Assembly (NCBI GenBank): GCA_963761445.1
Contig: CAVXHV010000004.1
Span: 3,968,001 to 4,032,000 of the forward strand
Reading direction: 5' to 3'
Source: CAVXHV01 sp963761445
GTDB taxonomy: Bacteria; Planctomycetota; Planctomycetia; Isosphaerales; Isosphaeraceae
DNA: 64,000 nt
Part shown: positions 1 through 10,873 of the stretch, in pieces
Layout: each line of letters begins with the position of its first letter
Numbering within the stretch: position 1 is the first letter of the stretch
The notes under the pieces: generated by a model
Told to the model about the DNA's origin: nothing
Databases searched by the model: none
Seen by the model: only the letters and a program-made list of their open reading frames with translations
Translations under genes and position numbers: made by a program

Positions 1-1430
1 CATAAATGATGTCGTTGCCGCCACCGCCCACGAGCGTGTCGTTCCCCGTCCCACCCACGATCGAGTCGTTCCCCGATCCCGAGCCATAAATGATGTCGTT
101 GCCGCCGCCACCAACCAACGTGTCGTTCCCCGTCCCACCCACGATCGAGTCGTTCCCCGATCCCGATCCATAAATGATGTCGTTGCCACCACCGCCGACG
201 AGCGTGTCGTTCCCCGTCCCACCCACGATCGAGTCGTTCCCCGATCCCGAGCCGTAAATGATGTCGTTGCCACCACCGCCGACGAGCGTGTCGTTCCCTG
301 TCCCACCCACGATCGAGTCGTTCCCCGATCCCGATCCATAAATGATGTCGTTGCCACCACCGCCGACGAGCGTGTCGTTCCCCGTCCCACCCACGATTGA
401 GTCATTCCCCGATCCCGAGCCATAGATGATGTCGTTGCCACCACCGCCGACGAGCGTGTCGTTCCCCGTCCCACCCACGATCGAGTCGTTCCCCGATCCC
501 GAGCCATAGATGATGTCGTTGCCACCACCGCCGACGAGCGTGTCGTTCCCCGTCCCACCCACGATCGAGTCGTTCCCCGATCCCGAGCCATAGATGATGT
601 CGTTGCCACCACCACCGACGAGCGTGTCGTTCCCCGTCCCACCCACGATCGAGTCGTTCCCCGATCCCGAGCCATAGATGATGTCGTTGCCACCACCGCC
701 GACGAGTGTGTCGTTCCCGGTCCCACCCACGATCGAGTCGTTCCCCGATCCCGACCCATAGATGATGTCGTTGCCACCACCACCGACCAACGTGTCGTTC
801 CCGGTGCCGCCCACGATCGAATCGTTCCCCGATCCCGACCCATAGATGATGTCGTTGCCACCACCACCGACGAGCGTGTCGTTCCCCGTCCCACCCACGA
901 TCGAGTCATTCCCCGATCCCGAGCCATAGATGATGTCGTTGCCGCCACCACCGACGAGCGTGTCGTTCCCCGTCCCGCCCACGATCGAGTCGTTCCCCGA
1001 TCCCGAGCCATAGATGATGTCATTGCCACCACCACCGACGAGCGTGTCGTTCCCCGTCCCGCCCACGATCGAGTCGTTCCCCGATCCCGATCCATAGATG
1101 ATGTCGTTGCCGCCGCCACCAACGAGCGTGTCCGTGCCCGTGCCACCCACGATCGAGTCGTTCCCCGATCCTGAGCCATAAATGATGTCGTTGCCGCCGC
1201 CACCAACCAACGTGTCGTTCCCGGTGCCGCCCACGATCGAGTCATTCCCCGATGACGATCCATAAATGATGTCGTTGCCGCCGCCACCAACCAACGTGTC
1301 GTTCCCGGTGCCACCCACGATCGAGTCGTTCCCCGATCCCGATCCATAAATGATGTCATTGCCGGAGCCGCCAATCAGCGAGCTGTTGACACCGTTGGCG
1401 GCCGTAAGGATGTCGTCCCCTGAGCCGGCG
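1..1430 (-). repeat. 84-bp tandem repeat encoding 28-residue RTX units
   Basis: Seventeen units begin at 1, 85, 169 and so on to 1345, with an exact 84-bp step, and the array continues past the left edge. Read on the minus strand each unit encodes two glycine/aspartate nonapeptides of the GGxGNDxLx type and one decapeptide GSGSGNDSIV. This is the calcium-binding RTX (haemolysin-type) repeat, which folds as a parallel beta-roll with Ca2+ in the turns. Units differ mostly at synonymous or conservative positions. There are no unique spacers, so it is not a CRISPR array. Confidence 0.9.
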
Positions 1431-4400
1431 ATCACGTTCTGGAATGTGCCCTGCAGAAGCACAATGTCCCCGGCGCTGTCCACCGACTGCACCGTCTGGC
1501 TGCCGAGGTTGAGCGTGACATTCTGCGGCGTCTGGCTGAGATCAATGGTGTTGATGCCCGTCGAGGCGACCAGCGTGGGATCGTGGCCCAGGATGAGCAC
1601 GAAGTCGGTGTTGCCCGTCGTCCCTTCGAGGTAGTCGTCTCCCTGGACGCTCACGAGCGTGTCGTCGCCGGCGCCGCCGATCAGCGTGTTCGTTCCGCCG
1701 GTGCTGCCGACCAGCTCGATCGGAGTCGTCAGAGTCGGGGCGACCTCGACGACGTTGGTCGCGCCCTGCGCGTAATAGATGATTCCGTTGCCGGGTGCGA
1801 ACGGACTCGAGGTCGAGCCGTCGGCGGTGATCGTGACCAGTCCAGCGCCGGCCGGATTGAAGATCACGGTGTTGTTCGGGCTCGATGGGCCGACGACGAC
1901 CTGCGCGCTGGCCTGCCCGGTCGCGCCGTCCTGGTCGGTGACCACCACCGTTGCGGTGAACACGCCGCCGCTGATCGAGACGAACGAAAGGGTCTGGCCG
2001 GTCCCCGATGCGTAGAAGGCACCGCCGGTGGTGAGGGTCCACTGGTAGTTGAGCTGGTTGAGCGTTCCCGGCTCGGTTGCGTTCGCGAGCAGCGAGACGA
2101 GCGAGCCGGTCGTCGAGAGCGGAAGGCTCTCAATTTGCACGACCGGCGACACGTCGACAGCGGTGACGGCCGGCGGAGCGGCAGAGCCCGACGCGAGTTC
2201 GCTGTTGACGACCGTCACGTCGATCGGCCACGCGCCCGAGAGCGAGTCGCCGGGCGTGCTCTCGTACACGTGCGTGCTCGAGAACGCAAGATCGCCTGGG
2301 GGCAAGACCAGGGTGGTCGCCGCGGGTGTATCGCCCCACTCGATCGTCACGGTGTGCGAGACAGCCCCGTCGGGGTCGACGATCGTCCCGGAAAGCGTGG
2401 TTGAGCCGCCAACATTGACCGTGGACTGGCTAAGGGTCAGCCCAGCGATCGTGGGCGCTTGCTGAAAAACCGTCAGCGTGGCCGAGGTCGATCCAGACAG
2501 GCCGCCGACGTCGAACGTGGGCATGGGCGATAACGGGCCGATCGGTGACGGCTCAGGCGACGCGGCTGGATTGGACGCGTCGGTCACGGTCGCGCTGATC
2601 GTGGCCTCCGTCGCGCCTCCGGGAAGTAGCGAAGTGTACTCGTGCGACGCCGAAAACATCGAGCTCCCTGCGGGCAAGTTCAGGGTCGTGGGGCTCGAGC
2701 CGTCGCCCCAGTTGAGAACAACGGTCTCGAGGTCCGGGGTGGGGTCGTCGATCGTGCCGCTCAAGTGGAGCGTGGTCCCGACCGCGAGCGACGCTGGCAG
2801 TGGGTTAAAGGTGATCACGGGCGGCAGCTTGTTGATCTGCACGATGTCGATGTTGCTTTCGATTCCACCGTGGCCGTCGTTGACCGTCAGAGTGACGACA
2901 TAAGTTCCGTCGTAGTCATAAGCGTGCGTCTCGGTTGGGGTCGAGGTGGTGACGAGAGGAGTCCCGTCGTTGAAATCCCAGGTGTAAGACAGCGCGTCGC
3001 CGTCCGGGCTGTACGAGCCCGAGCCGTCAAACGTGATGGTCTGGCCTTCGTTGAAGGTGGTTGCCGGCGAGCCCGCCGGGCTCGGCCGCGCCACCAGCTC
3101 GGCGATGGGAGGCGTATCCTCTGCCTCGTCGAGCGAAAACTCCGACGTGTTTCCCGGGTCCGTCGCCGTCGCCGAGACGATTGCGTTCCGTGGGAGAGAC
3201 GTGCTCAGGAAGGTGAATGAGGCGTTGCCGTCGTCGGTCGAGTTCACAGTCACGCTGCCAACATAGGTTTGGCCCTGGCCGTAGCCGCCTAGGCCCTCGA
3301 CTGCATCGCTGTAAAAATCGACGAAGACCTCGGTGTTCGGCGTGGTGTTGATATCGCCGGCGATGGTCGTGCCGACGCCGGGCGTATAGCTCACGATCGT
3401 GAGGACAGGGTAGTTCTGCTCGTCGTTCGGCCCGCTCGTCGATCCGCCGAGAACGTTGGTCGAGGGCACCCCACTCGTGCCCAGCTCGATGCCGAGGAGG
3501 CCGTTGGCGTAGACCGAATTACCTCGGATCGGGTTGCCGGTCGTGCCGTTGCCGACGACCTGCACGCCGTCATCCGTGTTGTCCGCAATCGTGTTGCCCG
3601 CGCCGGCGGTTGTGCCGCCGATCGAGTTGCCCGAGGCGCCGCTATCGAGCTCGACGCCCGTGGCGTTGGCAATCACTAGCGTGCCCGTCAAGTCGGTGCC
3701 GATGGAGTCACCGTCGACGACGTTACCCGATGTGCCTGTCCCCGAGATCTCCACGCCGTAGGGCGCGTTGCCCGAGATGACGTTGCCCGCGCCAGCGGCC
3801 GTGCCGCCGATCGTGTTGTCCGCGGCGCCGCTCTCGATCGCGACGCCATCGCCGTCGTTGGCGAGGGCCGCCGTGCCCGATAGGATGGTCCCGATAAAGT
3901 TGCCTTCGACGACGTTGCCGGACGAGACCGAGCCCGGGACCTTCGCGGTACCGATGTAGACGCCCGGGCCGTCGATCCCCGAGATGATATTCCGAGCCGA
4001 TGAGGTCGTTCCGCCGATCGTGTTATCGGTCGATCCGTCTGCGATGAGCACTCCGATGCCCCCTCCATCGCCCGGGAGCGCTGGTAGCCGAGCCAGGCCG
4101 GTCGAGTCCGTGCCGATCAGGTTGCCCTCGACCGCGTTATCCGTCGAATCATCCAGGAAGATGTCGCCCTCGCTGTCGGGGCGATTATCTCCCGAGATCA
4201 GGTTCCCCGCGCCGGCCGCTGTGCCGCCGATCGTGACAAGGCTGACCTGATAGAAAACCATGCCCCCATCGCCGTTGGGCAGCTCGTGCTCGCCCGTCGC
4301 ATCGGCGCCGATGATGTTGCCTTCGATGTTGACGGTGTCGGGCACGGTATCGCCCGAGTAATAAATACCGATCGAATTGCCCGAGATGACGTTGCCCAAT

Positions 4401-7400
4401 CCCGTGCCCGGCGTTGGTGAGAGCCCGCCGATCGTGTACGACCCATATTGGATGTACACGCCGAAGTTGGTGCTAGTGGAGAGCGCGGCGCTCCCGGTGA
4501 TGTCGGTGCCGATGTAGTTGCTCTGGACAACGCTTCCGGTGGAGTTCAACAGGTAAACGTTGGTACCGTCGAGGGTACCGGAGCCGTTGCCCGAGATCAC
4601 GTTGCGCCCGCCCGGCTCACCCACGGTGGTGTCGGGCGAGTACTCGACGCCGACGCCCGCCCCGCCGTAATTCACCGCGGGATCGAAAAGGTTTGCGAGA
4701 GGGACCATGCCGGTCGAGTCAGTGCCGATCAGGTTGCCGGCCACTAAATTGTCGGATCCGGCGAAGTACAATAACACTCCCGCGAAGGTGTTCCCCGAGA
4801 TGAGGTTGCCGGCTCCCGAGCCCGGGGTCGCGGTGAGGCCGCCGATCGTATTGCCGGAAGAACCACCGTCAAGTGTGACGCCGCCGAAACCGTCGCCAAA
4901 TGCCCCGGAGCCCACGTTGTTGCCTAAGGCGACAGTCCCGGTCTTGTCCGTGCCGACATAGTTGCCCTCGACCAGGTTGTCGTTCGCCACGTAGATCTGA
5001 ACCCCGGAATAACTGTTGGCAGAGATGATGTTGCGGGCGGAAGCCGTGGCGCCGCCGATCACATTGGCCGAGGCACCCGTGTCGATCTCTACGCCGCCAA
5101 CGAGGTTACCCAGCGCCGCCGTGCCGCTTGAGTCGGTGCCGATCAAGTTGCCCGCGACGACGTTGCCGGTCGTGCCGATGCCGGAGATCTCCACGCCGTC
5201 GCCTGTGTTGCCGGAGATCACGTTGCCCGCCCCAGCCGTCGTGCCGCCAATAGTTGCCCCGGTCGCGCCGTTCCTCACGAAGACGCCATCGTTCGCGTTT
5301 CCCAGCGGCGCAGACCCGGTTGCGTCGGTCCCGATGAAGTTCCCTTCGACCACATCGCCCGGCGACCCAGTCTCGACGAGGGCCACGCCCGACTCGGCGT
5401 TGCCCGAGATCACGTTTCGCGCCCCGGCCGACGTGCCGCCGATCGTGTTGCCGGCACCAAAAACATCGATGCCGTCGCCGTCGTTTGCCAGGGCCGCGGT
5501 GCCGTCGGCGCTCAGACCGATCAAGTTACCGGCGATGAGGTTGGAAGAGCCGAAGTCGGTAATGCCGTAGTTGTTATTGCCCGAGATCACGTTGCCGGCG
5601 CCCGCGCCCGGCGTGGCCGTCAGACCGCCGATCGTGTTGCCGGAGGCGCCCATCTCGATGTTCACGCCGGCGTCGCCGTTGGCGAACGCCACCTCGGCGG
5701 TAATGTCGGTGCCGATGAAGTTGCCAGCGACCAGGTTGTCGTCGAAACCGATGTCCACGCCGTAGGCCGTGCTGCTGGAGATGACGTTGCCGGCCCCGGC
5801 GGCCGTCCCGCCGATCGTGTCGCCGCTCGTGACGAGGATCCCCTCGTCCGTGCCGGCCAGGGCCGCGGTGCCGCCGGCGCTCAGACCGATCAAGTTGCCG
5901 TCGATGAGGTTGGACCCAGCAGTGTCGTAGATTCCGTAGTCGGTATTGGCCGAAATCACGTTGCCGGCGCCGGTGCCCGGCGTCGCGGTCAATCCGCCGA
6001 TGGTGTTGCCTGAGGCGCCGGTATTGAGGTCGACGCCGTCCGCGAGGTTGGCGATTGCCATCGTGCCGGTCCAGTCGGTTCCGATGAGATTTCCCGCAAG
6101 CACGTTGCCGCTTGTTCCCGCGCCGAGAGGAATACACCGTAGTCCAGATTGCCCGAGATCACGTTGCCGGAGCCTGAGGTCGTCCCGCCGATCGTGTTAT
6201 CGCTCGCCCCGAAGTCGATATCCACACCATTGATGTTTCCCAGCGGCTTGCCGTTGCCGTCGATTGCCGTGGTGCCGGTGACGTCGGTACCGATAAAATC
6301 TCCGTCGACCACGTTTCCACTTGTGCCGCTGCCGTAGAGCTCGACGCCGTTTTGCACATTGCCCGAAATAATATTGCGGGCGGCGGCCGTCGACCCACCG
6401 ACGATGTTATCGCTCGCGCCGAGGTTGATGAACACGCCGTAGATCACGTTGCCCAGCGGTTCGCCGTTGCTATCGAAAGCCGTGGTGCCGGTGACGTCGG
6501 TGCCGATCTTGTCGCCAGCTACCACGTTTCCGTTGGTGCCGCTGCCGGTGATCTCGACTCCGACAAAATTACCGGAAATGACGTTGCCAGAGCCTGCGGT
6601 CGTCCCGCCGATCGTGTTATCGGTCGCCCCGGCGTCGATCTCCACGCCGTCGTTGGAGTCGCCCAGCGAGTTGCCGTTGGCATCAAATGACGTGGTGCCG
6701 GTAATGTCGGTGCCAATCAAGTTGTCCGCCACCACGTTCCCGCTGGTGCCGCTGCCCGTGATCTCGACGCCGTTTCCATTGCCGGAGATGACGTTGCCAG
6801 AGCCTGCGGTCGTCCCTCCGATCGTGTTATCCGTCGCCCCGGCGTCGATCTCCACGCCGTTGGCGTTGCCCAGCGGATTGCCGCTGCCGTCGAATGCCGT
6901 GGTGCCCGTGATGTCGGTGCCGATGAGGTTTTCAGCGACGACGTTTCCGGTCGCGCCCGCGCCGGACAGGTTGATGCCGTTGCCCGCATTTCCCGAGATC
7001 ACATTGCCGGCACCGGCGGCCGTTCCGCCGATCGTGTCGCCGCCGAGGACAGTGATGCCGTCGCCGGCGTTGGCCAGGGCTGCGGTGCCTGTGGCGTTCA
7101 AACCGATCAAGTTGCCGACGATGAGATTAGACCCGGTGTCGACGATGCCGGGCCCGTTATTGCCCGAGATCACGTTGCCGGCGCCTGTGCCCGGTGTGGC
7201 CGTCAATCCGCCGATCGTGTTGCCGGAGCCGCCGAAATCGATCTCGACACCAAGTATCTCGTTGGCGATCGCCACCATGCCGGTAATATCAGTGCCGATG
7301 AAGTTGCCCGCGAGCAAGTCGTCGTCGCCTTCGAACGCGACGCCGGCGCCCTCGTTGCCCGAGATCACGTTGCCCGCCCCGGCGGCCGTCCCCCCAATCG

Positions 7401-10400
7401 TGTCGCCGCTCAGGGCGTAGACGCCGTCGCCGCCGTTGGCCAGGGCTGCGGTGCCGTCGGCACTCAAGCCGATCAAATTGCCGGCGATGATGTTGGACCC
7501 GCCGGAGTCTTCGATGCCGCGGTTGACGTTGCCCGAGATCACATTGCCCGCGCCGGTGCCCGGTGTGGCCGTCAATCCGCCGATCGTGTTGCCGGAGGCG
7601 CCGGAGTCAAGCTCGACGCCGAATTCAAGGTTGGCGATCGCCACCATGCCGGCAATATCAGTGCCGATGAAGTTGCCCGCGACCAGGTTGTCGGTACCGA
7701 CTCCAACCCCGCTGGCAGCGTTGCCCGAGATCACGTTGCCAGCCCCCGCGGCAGTCCCGCCGATCGTGTCGCCGCTCGCCGCGTCGACGCCGTCGCCCGA
7801 GTTGGCCAGGGCCGCACTGCCGTCGGCACTCAAGCCGATCAAGTTGCCCGCGATGACATTCGAGCCGTTGTAGTCGTCCACGCCGTCGACGTAATTGCCC
7901 GAGATCACGTTGCCGGCGCCGGTGCCAGGCGTGGCCGTCAATCCGCCGATCGTGTTGCCGCCGGCATGAAGCTCGATGCCGTTGTGGTTGGCCAGGGCCG
8001 AGGTGCCGTCGCTGCTGGTTCCAACCTTGTTCCCTATGATGAGGTTGCTCGAGGCATAGACAGCGATACCTTCCTCGGTGTTGCCTGAGATGACGTTGCC
8101 CGCACCGATCGCCGTCCCGCCGATGGTGCTCCCCGCGGCGTCCAGCCTGATCCCCGAAAAGTTGTTGGGCGCTGCGACGGCCCCCGCGATATCGGTGCCG
8201 ATCAGGTTGCCGGCGATGAGATTGGCCCCGGCGTCATCGATGCCGTACCCGGTGTTGTTCGAGATGACGTTGCCCGCCCCGGCCGCCGTCCCGCCGATCG
8301 TCTCGCCGCCGGCATAAACATCGATGCCGTCGCCGTTGTCGGCCATAGCCACGCTGCCGCCGGCGACTCCAACCGATCAAGTTGCCGGCGATCAAGTTGG
8401 ACCCGCCGGCGTCGCTTATGCCGGCGCTGTCGTTGCCCGAGATGACGTTGCCGGCCCCGGTGCCCGGAATGGCAGTCAATCCACCGATCGTGTTTCCGTG
8501 GGCGCCGGTATCGAGAGCGACACCGGCGGCTCCGTTGGCGATCGCCAGCATGCCGGAACTGTCGGTGCCAATCCTGTTCCCCGCAACCAGGTCGCCCGTG
8601 TCCGAATCGATGTCGATGCCGTCGTCATCGTTCCCCGAGACGACATTGCCGGCCCCGGCGGCGGTGCCTCCGATCGTGATCCCGCTTCCATCCTTGGTGA
8701 CAATTCCCGGACCATGGTTTGGCACCGCCACGGCGCCAGAGACATCCGTGCCGATCAAATTGCCCGCCACGATGTCTAGCATTCCGGCGACAATGTAGAT
8801 CCCCCCTGCGGCATTCCCCGAAATGACGTTGCCCGCGCCGGCGGTCGTCCCGCCGATCACGTTCTGGCCTGACGAGGGCCCGCCGGCGATTGATGAGACA
8901 GCGATGCCGACACTACTGTTTCCCAGCGCGCTGGTACCGTCGAGGTTGGTGCCGATCAGGTTGCCCTGAACGACTTCGCGAAGGCCGCGATCGATCTCGA
9001 TGCCGGCGCCGGTGTTGGCGGAGATCAGGTTGCCGGCGCCGGCGGCCGTGCCACCGATCGTGTTATCGAGCGTGTCGAAAATGTAGATGCCGGTGGCGTT
9101 GGGCAGTGCGAGGTTGCCGGCGGCGGCGGTGCCGATCAGGTTGCCTTCAATCACGTCATCACCGCCGCCGTAGACACCGATGCCGATCGTGTTGCCCGAG
9201 ATCACGTTGCCGGCCCCGGTGCCCGGCGTGGCCGTCAATCCGCCGATCGTGTTGCCGGAGGCGCCGGAATCGATCGAGACGCCCGTGGCGTTGGCGATCG
9301 CCAACGTGCCGGTAATGTCGGTGCCGATCAGGTTGCCGGCGACCGTGTTGCCGGTGGTGCCGAAGCCGGTGATCTGAACGCCGGCATACGGGTTGCCCGA
9401 GATCAGGTTGCCCGCACCCGAGGTGGTTCCACCGACCCAGTTGCCGCTGGCTCCGCCCTCGATGTCCACGCCGTCGCCGCCGTCGGTGGGCGCCACTTTG
9501 CCGGTAATGTCCGTGCCGATCAGGTTGCCTTCGACCCAGTTGTCCGTGGCGCTGGAGCCGCCGATCACGATCCCGAAGTTGCCGTTGCCCGAGATCACGT
9601 TGCCGGCTGCGGTGGTCGTCCCCCCAATCGTGTCGCCGCCGGCATAAACATCGATGCCGTCGCCGTTGTTGGCCAGGGGCGCAGTGCCGCCGGAGTTGGT
9701 ACCGATCAAGTTGCCGGCGATGAGGTTGGACCCGCCGGAGTCGATGATTCCGGAGCCACTATTCCCGGAGATCAAGTTGCCGGCCCCAGTGCCCGGAGTG
9801 GCCGTCAATCCACCGATCGTGTTGCTGGAAGCTGCGGTATCGAGCTCGACACCCGTGCCGTTGGCAATTGCCACCATGCCCGTGAAATCGGTGCCGATGT
9901 AATCTCCGGCGATCACGTTGTCTATGGCGGAGCTGCCAGTGATCTGGACACCATCGCTCGCGTTCCCGGAGATGACATTGCCGGCGCCTGCGGCCGCGCC
10001 CCCGATGGTGATGTTGCCCGCACTCGCGATCAAGACGCCGTCTTGACTGAAGTTGGTGATCAAGAGGCCGGAAACGAGGCTCCCATCGGACCCGGCCTCG
10101 AAGTCGAGCCCGTTCGCCGTCCCGGCGCTCGTGCCGTCTAGATCAATGAGCGGTGTGCCGGCGTATCCGCTCTGCGAGGTGCCGTCGATGCTGACGGGAA
10201 CCGTGATGGGCGGCAGCGCCGACATGAGCGAGATCGTCTGGGCGCCGGAGCCGATCTGGAAGTCGATCGTGTTCGGTCCCCCCATCGTATTCGAATCGGT
10301 GATCGCCTGCCGTAGCGAATCGGGGCCCGAGTCGTTCGTGTTCATCACCACGAACGTCGCCAGCATCATTCGCTTTTCCAGGCCGTGGAAGAAGGGCTGG

Positions 10401-10513
10401 AACGACCGCCGTTTCTTCCGCTTCGCGGCGTCACGCCGCCGCCGGCTCATCGTGCGTCCGTCGCGGTTGTCGTCGTGGAACGCGCTGGCGCCCTGCTCAT
10501 GAGGTGTCGACAT
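1..10513 (-). CDS. Giant LEPR-XLL-type surface protein: beta-helix repeats, PKD-like domains, RTX repeats (3' end outside window)
   Basis: Predicted secreted or surface-attached protein of more than 3500 residues. Seen: a basic N-terminus followed by LEKRMMLATF (residues 45-54), the planctomycete LEPR-XLL-type motif of very large exported proteins, then a DSGPDSLRQAI start of a right-handed parallel beta-helix. Dozens of units of the pattern NTIGGTTAGAGNVISGN / NLIGTDITGT run from about 10300 to 3400. A PKD-type domain (WDFNDGT) lies at about 3105-2835, further WGDG-containing Ig-like units to about 1750, and RTX repeats from 1430 to the edge. The start at 10513 has AGAAGG seven bases upstream. 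Two single-base indels break the frame: one near 8355-8375 (extra base compared with sibling repeats) and one near 6123 (missing G); between them the reading moves to another frame and then returns. No catalytic domain is visible; an adhesion or matrix role is inference. Confidence 0.85.
3390..10300 (-). repeat. Beta-helix repeat region with near-identical DNA copies
   Basis: Coding repeats of the right-handed beta-helix part of the giant protein. Several stretches are nearly identical at DNA level: compare 6545-6700 with 6780-6930, and the many copies encoding GGLTATPGTGAGNVISGN. Both frame breaks of the gene lie in this region, where misalignment of reads or copies would be easiest. Confidence 0.75.
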
Positions 10514-10873
10514 CGTACAACCTTCTGCTTCGAAAGGAGAGGTAAAACCACGATGCTATCCCGACGTCAATGATCTCTTGTTCAGTATCGTTGCTGTTCC
10601 GATCGGGACTACTCTGTACTGCTAGAACTGCGCACGGGGGTACTGCCGGGACACGAAAAATCGAATTTCGCTGGGAAGACATTCCGTGGAACAATCCCAC
10701 GAACTCTCAACCGCGCGGCGGAACACTCCCTAAACCAGAAAATCGCTTTTTTCCGGTGCTCGCCTTTCGTGGCAGAACGCAGCTACTTTAAGCGAGGAAC
10801 ACCCTCGTTCATCGGCGTACGCGATCGACATCGCATCAGCGATTCTGTGCGTAGGCAGGCCAGACGTGGCCGG
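10514..10873. other. Intergenic region between kinase and giant surface protein gene
   Basis: 360 bases between the stop of the upstream kinase gene and the start of the surface protein gene, both on the minus strand. It holds the candidate promoter and ribosome binding site of the latter. A short imperfect hairpin (10793-10807) is too weak to call a terminator. No small gene was recognised. Confidence 0.6.
10542..10570 (-). promoter_or_regulatory. Possible sigma70-type promoter of the giant surface protein gene
   Basis: On the minus strand a TTGACG -35 box (10570-10565) is followed after exactly 17 bases by TTTTAC (10547-10542), a weak -10 box. It sits about 30 bases before the start codon at 10513. 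Sequence match only. Confidence 0.3.

Noticed and set aside
1..1430. CRISPR array
   Set aside because: Direct repeats are contiguous, coding and spacer-free, with an 84-bp step that keeps the RTX frame.
5989..8375. Programmed ribosomal frameshifting in the giant surface gene
   Set aside because: No slippery heptamer is apparent at the breaks, and sibling repeats show simple one-base gain or loss; similar breaks occur all over the window.
1350..9902. Many long plus-strand open frames rich in Pro/Leu (for example 6449-7420, 323 codons)
   Set aside because: They are antisense shadows of the repetitive beta-helix gene on the minus strand: they repeat with the same period, have no ribosome binding sites and no family features.
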